From NCBI RefSeq assembly GCF_009996735.1, contig NZ_JAACYI010000007.1, positions 62,001 through 126,000 of the forward strand: a DNA stretch of 64,000 bases, in the 5' to 3' direction. Of this stretch, positions 1-8,470 are shown one piece after another. The notes under the pieces are model-generated. The model saw nothing but the letters and a program-made list of their open reading frames with translations, was not told the origin of the DNA and did not search any database. How positions within the stretch are numbered: the first letter of the stretch is position 1; every line of letters begins with the position of its first letter. Origin of the DNA: Cellulomonas sp. APG4. Its GTDB lineage: Bacteria; Actinomycetota; Actinomycetes; Actinomycetales; Cellulomonadaceae. The translations under genes were made by a program, and so were the position numbers.

Positions 1-147
1 ACGGTCCTCGTCGCCGTCACCGCGAGCGACCCCGCGCTCCTCGAGCCCTCGCTCCACCCGTTGCGCTGGCCCGCCCTCCCCCCGGTCGTGGTGCTCAGCG
101 TCGCTGCGGCCGTGGTCCCCGCCCTTCTCCCGGGGAGGCCGGCATGA
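1..147 (+). CDS. ECF transporter T component (EcfT/CbiQ-like), C-terminal end only
   Basis: Frame 1 is open from the window edge to TGA at 145-147 and encodes the last 48 residues of a protein. The tail is hydrophobic, with a final transmembrane stretch rich in Val, Ala and Leu and then a short basic end. Its stop overlaps the start of the next gene (ATGA at 144-147), so the two are translationally coupled. The next genes are a double ATPase and a membrane S component, and the missing member of such a cassette is the transmembrane T subunit that couples the ATPases to the substrate-binding S subunit. The identification rests mainly on context; the visible tail has no diagnostic motif. Confidence 0.6.
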   Translation, partial: TVLVAVTASDPALLEPSLHPLRWPALPPVVVLSVAAAVVPALLPGRPA

Positions 148-1808
148 TCCGCTTCGAGCACGTCGGCGTGACCTATCCCGGGAGCGAACGGCCCGCGCTG
201 CGCGCGGTGGACGTCACCGTCGAGGAAGGTGCCCTCGCCCTCGTCGTCGGCCCCACCGGCTCAGGCAAGTCGACGCTGCTCCGCGCTGCCACGGGGCTGG
301 TGCCGCACTTCACCGGCGGCCTGCTCACCGGGCGCGTCCTGGTCGAGGGCCGCGACACCCGCACCCACCTCCCCCGTGATCTCGCCGACGTCGTCGGCGT
401 CGTCGTGCAGGACCCGGCGCGCGGCTTCGTGACCGACACGGTCGAGGAGGAGCTGGCCTACGCGATGGAGCAGCTCGCCGTGCCGGCGACGGTCATGCGG
501 ACACGGGTCGAGGAGGTGCTCGACCTGCTCGGCCTCGCGTCGCTGCGCAGGCGCGCGCTGGGCGACCTGTCGGGCGGCGAGCAGCAGCGCGTCGCGATCG
601 GGGCGGTGCTGACCGCACGTCCGCGCGTGCTCGTCCTCGACGAGCCGACGTCGGCCCTGGACCCCGGGGCGGCCGAGGACGTCCTGGCGGCGCTCACGCG
701 GCTCGTGCACGACCTCGGCCTCACGGTGCTCCTCGCCGAGCACCGCCTCGAGCGGGTCGTGCAGCACGCCGACACCGTGCTCCACGTGCGCGCCGACGGC
801 ACGGTGCAGCAGGGCGACCCGGACGAGGTGCTCGCGGTCGCGAGCGTCGCGCCGCCCATCGTCGAGCTCGGCCGGCTCGCGGGCTGGTCACCACTGCCGC
901 TCTCGGTACGCGACGCCCGCCGTCGGGCACGTGGGCTGCGTGAAGGGCTCGACGCCGGCGGCGGGTCGTCTCCCACCCACGTCAGGTCCCTCCCTGCCCC
1001 ACCCGCGCACGCTGGGGACCACGCCGCCCCCGCGGCGCTGCTCCGGGCCGACGACGTCCACGTGCAGCACGGCAGGGTCGCCGCCGTCCGCGGGGTCTCG
1101 CTCGAGCTCCACGCGGGCGAGGTCACGGCGCTCATGGGCCGCAACGGTGCCGGCAAGTCGTCCCTGCTGTGGGCGCTGCAGGGGTCGGGCCCCCGCCGCC
1201 GCGGGACCGTCCGGGTGGCGGGCCGTGGTGAGGTCGCGGGCGACCCGTCGACCATGGCCCCCGCGGAGGCGCGGCGACACGTGGGCCTGGTACCGCAGGA
1301 CCCGGACGCGCTCCTCTACCTCGAGTCGGTGGCCGCCGAGTGCGCGGCCGGTGACCGCCAGGCCGGCGCCCCTGCGGGCACGACGGCGCGCCTCCTGCGA
1401 GGCCTGGTCCCCGAGGCGGCTCCCGACCAGGACCCGCGGGACCTGTCGGAGGGTCAGCGGCTCGGGCTCGTCCTCGCGATCCAGCTCGCGGCGCAGCCCC
1501 GCGTCCTGCTCCTCGACGAGCCCACGCGGGGGCTCGACTACGGCGCCAAACGACGTCTCGCGAGCCATCTCGTCGCCCATGCCCGCGCGGGGGGTGCCGT
1601 GCTGCTGTCGACCCACGACGTCGAGTTCGTCGCCGTGTGCGCCGAGCGCGTCGTGCTGCTCGCGGAGGGCGAGCTGGTCGCCGACGGCGCGGCGCGCGAC
1701 GTGCTGGTCGCCTCGCCCACGTTCGCCCCCCAGGTCGCCCGCATCATGCACCCGCATCCCGTGCTGACGGTCGACGAGCTGCGACCGTCGCTCGAGGTCG
1801 GCGCATGA
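144..1808 (+). CDS. ECF transporter ATPase, two fused ABC domains (EcfA-EcfA')
   Basis: This 554-residue protein has two tandem ABC ATPase domains, as in YkoD/CbiO-type fused energising units. Domain 1 has a Walker A at residues 36-44 (GPTGSGKST), the signature LSGGEQQRV and a Walker B ending LVLDEPTSALD. Domain 2 has a Walker A near residue 331 (GRNGAGKSS), a slightly degenerate signature (LSEGQRLGL) and a Walker B LLLDEPTRGLD. A low-complexity linker of about 60 residues joins them. It hydrolyses ATP on the cytoplasmic face to drive vitamin uptake by the neighbouring T and S subunits. ATGA overlaps on both sides indicate a tight operon. Confidence 0.9.
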   Translation: MIRFEHVGVTYPGSERPALRAVDVTVEEGALALVVGPTGSGKSTLLRAATGLVPHFTGGLLTGRVLVEGRDTRTHLPRDLADVVGVVVQDPARGFVTDTVEEELAYAMEQLAVPATVMRTRVEEVLDLLGLASLRRRALGDLSGGEQQRVAIGAVLTARPRVLVLDEPTSALDPGAAEDVLAALTRLVHDLGLTVLLAEHRLERVVQHADTVLHVRADGTVQQGDPDEVLAVASVAPPIVELGRLAGWSPLPLSVRDARRRARGLREGLDAGGGSSPTHVRSLPAPPAHAGDHAAPAALLRADDVHVQHGRVAAVRGVSLELHAGEVTALMGRNGAGKSSLLWALQGSGPRRRGTVRVAGRGEVAGDPSTMAPAEARRHVGLVPQDPDALLYLESVAAECAAGDRQAGAPAGTTARLLRGLVPEAAPDQDPRDLSEGQRLGLVLAIQLAAQPRVLLLDEPTRGLDYGAKRRLASHLVAHARAGGAVLLSTHDVEFVAVCAERVVLLAEGELVADGAARDVLVASPTFAPQVARIMHPHPVLTVDELRPSLEVGA

Positions 1809-2701
1809 CCTGGCGCAGCCACGGGGACGGGCCGCCCGTGAACGCCGCGCGGCCGCCGCGCGTCGACGCGCTCACGCTGCGCCCGCGCACCGCGACCGCG
1901 CTCGTGCTCGCAAGCCTCGCCGGCCTGCTCGCCTTCGGCTGGCCGCTGCTCGTGGACCCGGGCACGGGCCTCGAGCACGGGCTCGACGCCCCGCTCGTGC
2001 TCGCCGTCGTCCTGACCGCCGTCGTGGTGGTGCTGGCGGTCGCGCTCGGCGAGGGTGGGCTCGACGTCAAGGCGGTCGCGATGCTCGGCCTGCTTGCGGC
2101 GATCGGCTCGGTGCTGCGGCCGCTGTCGGCGGGGACGGCCGGGGTCGAGCTCGTCTTCGTGGTCGTGGTGCTCGGTGGTCGCGCGCTCGGACCGGGCTTC
2201 GGCTTCGCGCTCGGTGCCACCACGATCTTCTCGTCGGCGCTCCTCACCGGGGGCGTGGGGCCGTGGCTCCCGTTCCAGATGCTCGGCGCCGCCTGGATCG
2301 GTCTCGGCGCGGGGCTGCTCCCGCGCGGGATCCGTGGCAGGGGCGAGGTCGCGCTGCTCGTCGCCTACGGCGCGGCGGCGGGGCTGGCGTTCGGCGTCGC
2401 CATGAACCTCTCGTTCTGGCCCTTCCAGGTGGGCCCCGGTACCGAGCTCTCCTACGTGGCGGGCGACCCGCTCGGCACGAACCTCGCTCGGTTCGCGACG
2501 TTCACCGCCGCGACCTCGCTCGGCTGGGACGTGGGCCGCGCCGTCACGACGGCCGTGGGGCTCGCGGTGCTGTCCCGCCCCGTGCTGCGCGGCCTGCGCC
2601 GGGTCGCGACGCGCGCGAGCTTCGGCCCGCCTGTGGATGCACGCTCACCGCGGCCGTCCACACCCTCGTCCCTGCCGACGGGCCGGGTCGCCGGACGCTG
2701 A
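1805..2701 (+). CDS. ECF transporter S component (substrate-binding membrane subunit)
   Basis: The protein has 298 residues from ATG 1805, chosen because it overlaps the ATPase stop (ATGA); the open frame extends further upstream inside the ATPase gene but without coupling. About seven hydrophobic segments are visible, with short loops and a charged C-terminal tail of about 40 residues. Family membership is inferred from the cassette order T, A-A', S and the membrane topology. The substrate is not readable from sequence. Because the next gene on the same strand is a B12-dependent ribonucleotide reductase, cobalamin is an attractive guess, but thiamine-type (YkoEDC) cassettes have the same fused ATPase. 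Confidence 0.7.
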   Translation: MTWRSHGDGPPVNAARPPRVDALTLRPRTATALVLASLAGLLAFGWPLLVDPGTGLEHGLDAPLVLAVVLTAVVVVLAVALGEGGLDVKAVAMLGLLAAIGSVLRPLSAGTAGVELVFVVVVLGGRALGPGFGFALGATTIFSSALLTGGVGPWLPFQMLGAAWIGLGAGLLPRGIRGRGEVALLVAYGAAAGLAFGVAMNLSFWPFQVGPGTELSYVAGDPLGTNLARFATFTAATSLGWDVGRAVTTAVGLAVLSRPVLRGLRRVATRASFGPPVDARSPRPSTPSSLPTGRVAGR

Positions 2702-3174
2702 CGGCGGTCCGACGCCACCTCCGCGTCCGGTCTGTCCGGTACGTCCCACCGGCGACACGCCGCCCCTGATCGGCTTTTCGGGTGACCCCGGGGGCGTCGC
2801 GCCGCGGTCGGGTGTGCGCTCACCTGCGACGACGCGACGGGCCGGGCAGCGGTGCGTGGTGATGGGACGACCTGGGCGGTGTTCAATGTCGCAGGCACTA
2901 CATATAGTGGTTACCAGCATGTAGTTCGGGCACGGCTTGTGGTGATCGGCCCGCGACAGATGTCCACAGACATCCGCGGCCACCCACAGGTTTCCCACAG
3001 CGGGACCCACAGCAGCACGCAGGACGAGTACCCGCGAGCGGGTGCCCGCAGCACTGACATCCGTCGACATCGCAGACGCACGGCCCGGGCGACAACCGCG
3101 GCCTCGCACCACCCGAAGAACCGGCAGGCCGCTCGTACCGACCCGCCCCATCCTGGAGCCTGAAGGAGCACGAC
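2702..3174 (+). other. 473-bp non-coding leader upstream of nrdJ
   Basis: No credible gene is seen here; the open frames on both strands are GC-bias shadows. The stretch holds an NrdR-type operator at 2895-2910, the most AT-rich patch of the area. Further down is a run of repeated CCACAG words (about 2960-3010) of unknown meaning. A cobalamin riboswitch was looked for because the gene downstream needs B12, but the conserved B12-box was not recognised. The transcription start of nrdJ is probably near the operator, leaving a long leader of more than 200 nt. Confidence 0.6.
2895..2910 (+). promoter_or_regulatory. NrdR box (ribonucleotide reductase operator)
   Basis: The 16-mer gCACtacatataGTGg matches the NrdR-box pattern CAC-N8-GTG with an AT-rich TATATA-like core, in front of a ribonucleotide reductase gene where NrdR boxes normally occur. 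A second CAC-N8-GTG match lies at 2930-2945, but its core is GC-rich and the 35-bp spacing differs from the usual 31-32 bp between paired boxes, so it may be chance. NrdR represses RNR genes when ATP/dATP is bound. No nrdR gene is present in this window. Confidence 0.7.
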
Positions 3175-6051
3175 ATGACTGAGACGTCCCAGAGCGCACG
3201 CAAGGGCGCGGGACGCGGCACCGCGAAGGGCCGCACGGCGGGACTGACGATCGAGCGGGTCTTCACCACGCCCGGCGTCCACCCCTACGACGAGGTGACG
3301 TGGGACCGCCGCGACGTGGTCCAGACGAACTGGAAGTCGGGCGAGACGATCTTCGAGCAGAAGGGTGTCGAGTTCCCCGACGCCTGGAGCATGAACGCGA
3401 CGACCATCGTCACGACCAAGTACTTCCGGGGCGCGCTCGGCTCGCCGCAGCGCGAGTGGAGCCTCAAGCAGCTCATCGACCGGGTGGTGCTCACCTACAC
3501 CAAGGCGGGCCGCGACCACGGCTACTTCACGACCGAGGACGACGCGACCGTCTTCGAGCACGAGCTGACCTGGATGCTGCTGCACCAGGTGTTCAGCTTC
3601 AACTCGCCCGTGTGGTTCAACGTCGGGACGCCCTCGCCGCAGCAGGTGAGCGCGTGCTTCATCCTGTCGGTCGACGACACCATGGAGTCGATCCTCAACT
3701 GGTACCGCGAGGAGGGGATGATCTTCAAGGGCGGCTCGGGCGCCGGCCTCAACCTCTCGCGCATCCGCTCGTCGAAGGAGCTGCTCTCGTCGGGCGGCAC
3801 CGCGAGCGGCCCGATCTCGTTCATGCGCGGCGCCGACGCCTCGGCCGGGACCATCAAGTCGGGTGGCGCGACCCGTCGTGCGGCGAAGATGGTCGTGCTC
3901 GACGTCGACCACCCGGACATCGAGGAGTTCGTCGAGACGAAGGCGCGCGAGGAGGACAAGATCCGTGCGCTGCGCGACGCAGGCTTCGACATGGACCTCG
4001 GCGGCCGCGACATCGTCTCGGTGCAGTACCAGAACGCCAACAACTCGGTCCGCGTGAACGACGAGTTCATGCAGGCGGTCGAGGACGGCACGAGCTTCGG
4101 CCTGCGCTCGCGCGCCGACGGCAGCGTGATCGAGACCGTCGACGCACGTGACCTCTTCCGCAAGATCGCCAAGGCGGCCTGGGAGTGCGCCGACCCGGGC
4201 CTGCAGTACGACTCGACGATCAACGACTGGCACACGAGCCCCGAGTCGGGCCGCATCACCGCGTCCAACCCCTGCAGCGAGTACATGCACCTGGACAACT
4301 CGTCCTGCAACCTCGCCTCGCTCAACCTGCTGACCTTCCTCAAGGCCGACGACACGTTCGACGTGGTGCGGTTCGAGAAGGCCGTCGAGCTGGTCATCAC
4401 GGCGATGGACATCTCGATCTGCTTCGCCGACTTCCCGACCGAGCCGATCGGCGACACGACGCGCAAGTTCCGCCAGCTCGGCATCGGCTACGCGAACCTG
4501 GGCGCGCTGCTCATGGCGACCGGTCACGGCTACGACTCCGAGGGCGGCCGTGCGCTGGCCGCGTCGATCACCTCGCTCATGACGGGCACCGCGTACAAGC
4601 GGTCGGCCGAGCTCGCGGGCGTCGTCGGCCCGTACGAGGGGTACGCGCTCAACTCGGCGGCCCACAAGCGCGTCATGCGCAAGCACGCCGCCGCCAACGA
4701 CGACGTGCGCACGCTGCACTCGATGGACGCCTCGATCCACCAGGCCGCGACCCGCGTCTGGGCCCAGGGCAACGCACTCGGCGAGAAGAACGGCTGGCGC
4801 AACGCGCAGGCGTCGGTGCTCGCCCCCACCGGGACCATCGGCTTCATGATGGACTGCGACACGACGGGCGTGGAGCCCGACTTCTCGCTCGTCAAGTTCA
4901 AGAAGCTCGTGGGCGGCGGCTCGATGCAGATCGTCAACCAGACGATCCCGCGGGCGCTGCGCCGCCTGGGCTACGCCGAGGAGACGGTCGAGGCGATCGT
5001 CGAGTACATCGCCGAGCACGGCCACGTCGTGGACGCCCCCGGCCTCAAGACCGAGCACTACGAGGTCTTCGACTGCGCCATGGGTGAGCGTGCCATCTCC
5101 CCCATGGGTCACGTCCGGATGATGGCCGCCGTGCAGCCGTTCATCTCGGGTGCCATCTCCAAGACGGTCAACCTGCCTGAGACGGCCACGATCGACGAGA
5201 TCGAGGAGATCCACTTCAAGGCGTGGAAGATGGGCATCAAGGCGCTCGCCATCTACCGCGACAACTGCAAGGTGGGTCAGCCGCTCTCGGACGCCAAGGC
5301 GAAGGTCGCCGAGGCCCCGGCACCTGTCGAGGCCGCCGAGCCGTCCGCTCCTGCGCGGGCGACGCGCAAGCGCCTGCCTCGCCAGCGCACCTCGCTCACC
5401 ACGTCGTTCACGGTGGGCGGCGCCGACGGGTACATCACCGCGGGCTCCTACCCCGGTGACGGCCTGGGCGAGCTCTTCGTCAAGCTCGGCAAGCAGGGCT
5501 CGACGCTCGCCGGCGTCATGGACGCGTTCTCGATCGCCGTCTCGGTCGCCCTCCAGTACGGCGTGCCGCTCGAGACCTACGTGCAGAAGTTCACCAACAT
5601 GCGGTTCGAGCCGGCGGGCATGACGGACGACCCGGACATCCGCATGGCGCAGTCGATGATGGACTACATCTTCCGTCGGCTCGCGCTGGACTACCTGCCG
5701 TTCGAGACCCGTGCCTCACTCGGCATCTACACGGTCGAGGAGCGCCAGCGTCAGCTCGAGACGGGCAGCTACGAGCCCGTCGTCGAGCCGTCGGCGTCGG
5801 CCGAGGCACCGCAGGCGCCGGCGGCGTCGGCCGCCCCGGCGGTCGCGGCGGAGCCCGCGTCCGCAGCGCCGGAGGCCGCCGCGACGGCCCCCGTCCGTTC
5901 GGAGTCGGTGCACTCGTCGGCCGAGCTCATGGACCTGATCCAGGGCCGTGAGGCGGATGCCCCGCTGTGCATGAACTGCGGCATCAAGATGCGGCCCGCC
6001 GGTTCGTGCCACGTGTGCGAGGGCTGCGGCAGCACCAGCGGCTGCAGCTGA
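3175..6051 (+). CDS. nrdJ: Vitamin B12-dependent (class II) ribonucleoside-diphosphate reductase
   Basis: This 958-residue adenosylcobalamin-dependent enzyme reduces ribonucleotides to deoxyribonucleotides in the cytoplasm without needing oxygen. Visible landmarks are Cys161 in SACFILS, one of the redox thiols; the NPCSE active-site motif with Asn365, Cys367 and Glu369; an APTGTIG phosphate-binding loop; and a TSCPD-like domain. An Ala/Pro/Glu-rich linker of about 70 residues leads to a C-terminal Cys-rich zinc-type tail (CxxC pairs, ending GCS) that regenerates the active-site disulfide. The length is normal for NrdJ. GGAG lies about 8 nt before the ATG. It appears to be transcribed alone, under the NrdR box upstream. 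Confidence 0.97.
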   Translation: MTETSQSARKGAGRGTAKGRTAGLTIERVFTTPGVHPYDEVTWDRRDVVQTNWKSGETIFEQKGVEFPDAWSMNATTIVTTKYFRGALGSPQREWSLKQLIDRVVLTYTKAGRDHGYFTTEDDATVFEHELTWMLLHQVFSFNSPVWFNVGTPSPQQVSACFILSVDDTMESILNWYREEGMIFKGGSGAGLNLSRIRSSKELLSSGGTASGPISFMRGADASAGTIKSGGATRRAAKMVVLDVDHPDIEEFVETKAREEDKIRALRDAGFDMDLGGRDIVSVQYQNANNSVRVNDEFMQAVEDGTSFGLRSRADGSVIETVDARDLFRKIAKAAWECADPGLQYDSTINDWHTSPESGRITASNPCSEYMHLDNSSCNLASLNLLTFLKADDTFDVVRFEKAVELVITAMDISICFADFPTEPIGDTTRKFRQLGIGYANLGALLMATGHGYDSEGGRALAASITSLMTGTAYKRSAELAGVVGPYEGYALNSAAHKRVMRKHAAANDDVRTLHSMDASIHQAATRVWAQGNALGEKNGWRNAQASVLAPTGTIGFMMDCDTTGVEPDFSLVKFKKLVGGGSMQIVNQTIPRALRRLGYAEETVEAIVEYIAEHGHVVDAPGLKTEHYEVFDCAMGERAISPMGHVRMMAAVQPFISGAISKTVNLPETATIDEIEEIHFKAWKMGIKALAIYRDNCKVGQPLSDAKAKVAEAPAPVEAAEPSAPARATRKRLPRQRTSLTTSFTVGGADGYITAGSYPGDGLGELFVKLGKQGSTLAGVMDAFSIAVSVALQYGVPLETYVQKFTNMRFEPAGMTDDPDIRMAQSMMDYIFRRLALDYLPFETRASLGIYTVEERQRQLETGSYEPVVEPSASAEAPQAPAASAAPAVAAEPASAAPEAAATAPVRSESVHSSAELMDLIQGREADAPLCMNCGIKMRPAGSCHVCEGCGSTSGCS

Positions 6052-6070
6052 CGCTCCAGCAGCGCACCAC

Positions 6071-6104
6071 GCGAGGGCGGTCGGGACATCCCGGCCGCCC
6101 TCGC
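6071..6104 (+). terminator. Rho-independent-type hairpin after nrdJ
   Basis: A 16-bp stem (6071-6086 with 6089-6104, one G-T pair near the top) begins 20 nt after the nrdJ stop. There is no clear U-tract, which is usual for GC-rich actinobacterial terminators. Confidence 0.75.
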
Positions 6105-6159
6105 GGCGTCCGCAGCCCCTTGGCGCAGGGCGCAGGGCGCAGGTCGCTACGGTGCTCGC

Positions 6160-6648
6160 ATGGTCAGCGCCGAGCAGTCGATCTCTCTTCGCCGGTATCG
6201 GCGTAGCGAGGACGCCGAGGCGACGTACGCGACCTTCCGCGCTGCGATCCACGAGACGGCTGCGCACCACTACCGGGCCGACCAGGTCGAGGCCTGGGCG
6301 GGCCCGCAGCTCACGGACCTGAGCGCGTGGGACGGGCGACGTGACGGTGCCTTCACCGTCGTCGCCGAGCTGGATGCCACGGTCGTCGGCTTCGCCGACC
6401 TCCGGCCGGACGGCCTCGTCGACATGCTGTTCGTCCATCCGCGTGCCGGCGGTCGAGGTGCCGGCTCGCGGCTGCTGCGCGCGGTCCTGGCCGAGGGCCG
6501 GCGACGAGATCTCACCGGGTTGCACGCGTTCGTGAGCCTCGTGGCCGAGCCGGTCTTCGCCCGGCAAGGATTCCAGGTGGTCGATCGCCGTGCCAACGCC
6601 GTACGTGGGGTCGTCGTGCCCAACGCGGAGATGCGGCTGGCCCTCTGA
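6160..6648 (+). CDS. GNAT family N-acetyltransferase
   Basis: This 162-residue single-domain GNAT enzyme would transfer an acetyl group from acetyl-CoA to an unknown amine. The acetyl-CoA pyrophosphate loop is seen as GRGAGSRLL (near residue 108), preceded by the beta-4 strand LVDMLFVHP, and the C-terminal RQGFQVVDR matches the usual GF motif of the fold. There is no recognisable ribosome site; a TACGGT box at 6148-6153 lies 6 nt before the ATG, so the mRNA is probably leaderless. It is a stand-alone gene between a terminator and a convergent exporter gene. Confidence 0.85.
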   Translation: MVSAEQSISLRRYRRSEDAEATYATFRAAIHETAAHHYRADQVEAWAGPQLTDLSAWDGRRDGAFTVVAELDATVVGFADLRPDGLVDMLFVHPRAGGRGAGSRLLRAVLAEGRRRDLTGLHAFVSLVAEPVFARQGFQVVDRRANAVRGVVVPNAEMRLAL

Positions 6649-6675
6649 GGACGGTGCAGCCGGCCATGGGACCAC

Positions 6676-8157
6676 CTAGGTCGCCGCGCCTGCGTCCTCG
6701 CTCGAGGCCGCCGGCCGGCGGCGCCGCAGCCGATCCATCGCCGGGCGACGACGCCGAAGGTCTGGCAACTCGCGGCGGCGGCGCGCGCCGAGCCGCATCG
6801 GTGCGCCGAGGAACTCCCCCAGCGTCACACCCGCGGCGATGCCGAGCCCGATCATCGCGGCGCCCAGCAGCTCCTCGATCCCGAGGATGAGCCCGGTCTC
6901 CTCGTTCACCAGCGCGAACAGGCCCCGGTAGACGGCGAGGCCGGGCAGCAGCGGCACGATCCCGCACACCGACGTGACCACCGACGGCACACCCAGACGC
7001 CGACCGAGGGTCTCGCTCAGCACCCCCACCGCGAGTGCCGCCGCGGCGCTCGCGACCGCGGGACCCGCGCCGGCCTCGCCGACGGCGCGTAGGACGAGCC
7101 ACGCGACGGCGCCGACGGCGCCCGCGAGCAGGATCGCGCGCGGACCTGCGTAGGACGCGACGGCCCAGGCGATGGCGATCACCGCAGCGGCGACCACCTG
7201 CCGCAGGACGGGCCCGCCCGTGCCTGCTCCCTGGACCACCTCGAGCGGCACGCCGAGGCGTCGCGCGACGTCGAGCACCGCGCCGATACCGACGACGATG
7301 CCCAGGGTCAGCACGACCACCTCGAACGTGCGTGCGCCGGCGGTGAGCGGGAAGCCGCTGATCGCGTCCTCGGCGGCGCCGACGAGCGACAGTCCGGCCA
7401 GCAGCACGACGATGCCCGAGGCGACCACGAGCGACGGTGGCAGCACGGGGAGGTCGACGGGCAGGTAGGGAACGGCCACGAAGAGGGCGACGGCGACCAA
7501 CGTCGCGACCGCGGCGCCTGCGACCTGGAGGAAGAACGGCGGGAGGCCACGGCGTCCGAGCGCCCAGGTGACGCGGTCGATGAGCGCCGTCGTCGCGGCC
7601 GCGACCATGACGACCTCGACTCCGCCGCCCAGGAGCACGGCGACGGCACCGGCGAGCGCTGCGAGCGCCACCGTCACGACCCACCGGCGGTAGGGCCGCG
7701 GTGCCATCACTACGGCGTCGAGCTCCTCGTGCGCCTCGGCGAGGCGCTGGACGACGTCGCCGGCCGGGACCCGCTCGGCCAGCAGAGGCTCGACCACGGT
7801 CAGGACCGCGGCGAGGCGCCCGTAGTCCGGCACGCGGTCGTCCACCATGCGCATCACCGTCAGCGGCTGGCCCGCACCTCCGCGCGCGTACGAGACGACG
7901 AGCGAGGTGAACGTGACCTCGACCTGTGCCCCGGCCAGGCCGAAGGTGCGCAGGAGGCCGCGCACCGTGCGGGTCGCGTCGACGGCTGCCGCACCGAGGG
8001 CGAGCATCGCCTCGCCCACACGCACGGCGAGCTCGACGGTCGCGAGCGCGACGGCGTCCTCGACGCCCCCGTCGCGTGCGCGCACGCCCACGGGTGCGGT
8101 GGGGGGCCCCCCGACGACTCGGCGGACGACACCGCTCACGGGGAACCTGCGAACCAT
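6676..8157 (-). CDS. Threonine/serine exporter family protein (ThrE-like)
   Basis: This 493-residue membrane protein combines the DUF1212/ThrE N-terminal part and the ThrE_2/DUF3815 C-terminal part in one chain, as in corynebacterial ThrE. The first ~170 residues are soluble, then follow about ten hydrophobic helices, a basic Arg-rich tail and the cytoplasmic end. The segment around HEELDAV just before the first helix is typical of the family. The family exports threonine and serine by proton antiport; the substrate here is inferred. It is monocistronic, convergent with the acetyltransferase and divergent from the peptidase gene. Confidence 0.85.
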   Translation of the reverse strand: MVRRFPVSGVVRRVVGGPPTAPVGVRARDGGVEDAVALATVELAVRVGEAMLALGAAAVDATRTVRGLLRTFGLAGAQVEVTFTSLVVSYARGGAGQPLTVMRMVDDRVPDYGRLAAVLTVVEPLLAERVPAGDVVQRLAEAHEELDAVVMAPRPYRRWVVTVALAALAGAVAVLLGGGVEVVMVAAATTALIDRVTWALGRRGLPPFFLQVAGAAVATLVAVALFVAVPYLPVDLPVLPPSLVVASGIVVLLAGLSLVGAAEDAISGFPLTAGARTFEVVVLTLGIVVGIGAVLDVARRLGVPLEVVQGAGTGGPVLRQVVAAAVIAIAWAVASYAGPRAILLAGAVGAVAWLVLRAVGEAGAGPAVASAAAALAVGVLSETLGRRLGVPSVVTSVCGIVPLLPGLAVYRGLFALVNEETGLILGIEELLGAAMIGLGIAAGVTLGEFLGAPMRLGARRRRELPDLRRRRPAMDRLRRRRPAASSEDAGAAT

Positions 8158-8470
8158 GCGGCGAGACTATCTGCGGCTCGGCGGGCCGGCCTCCGCGGTG
8201 GCCCCGGTTCGCCCGGAGCGGCCCGTCCCCGCCCGCACCTCACCGAGCGGAGCGACAAGACGTCCCATGACCTGACCAACCCGCGAAGCACCTCTGACGC
8301 GTCTCGCCCCGGTCCTGACCTGAGGACGACGCGTTCCGTGTGCGCATTCGGTGGATGTCACCCGGGTGGGCGTTCAGGTCGACGTAGGAAGGACCGACAG
8401 AGAGATGAAGGCCCGGGTCCCCCGCCGGGCCGCGACCGCCGACCACGAGAAGCCGAGGACCACCCACCAC
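8158..8470. other. Divergent intergenic region, thrE-like / vanY-like genes
   Basis: About 310 bp with no supported gene. It must hold the promoters for both flanking genes. An in-frame ATG at 8405 with a purine-rich GAGAG directly before it is an alternative start for the peptidase gene. No riboswitch or clear operator was recognised. Confidence 0.4.

Noticed and set aside
2702-3174. Cobalamin riboswitch upstream of the B12-dependent reductase
   Set aside because: The conserved B12-box was not found by reading; the NrdR box explains the regulation better. A covariance-model search would settle it.
2911-5214. 767-codon open frame on the minus strand across nrdJ
   Set aside because: Its Arg/Asp/Val/Leu/His-rich sequence has no domain and lies fully antisense to an unmistakable nrdJ; long antisense frames are expected at this GC content.
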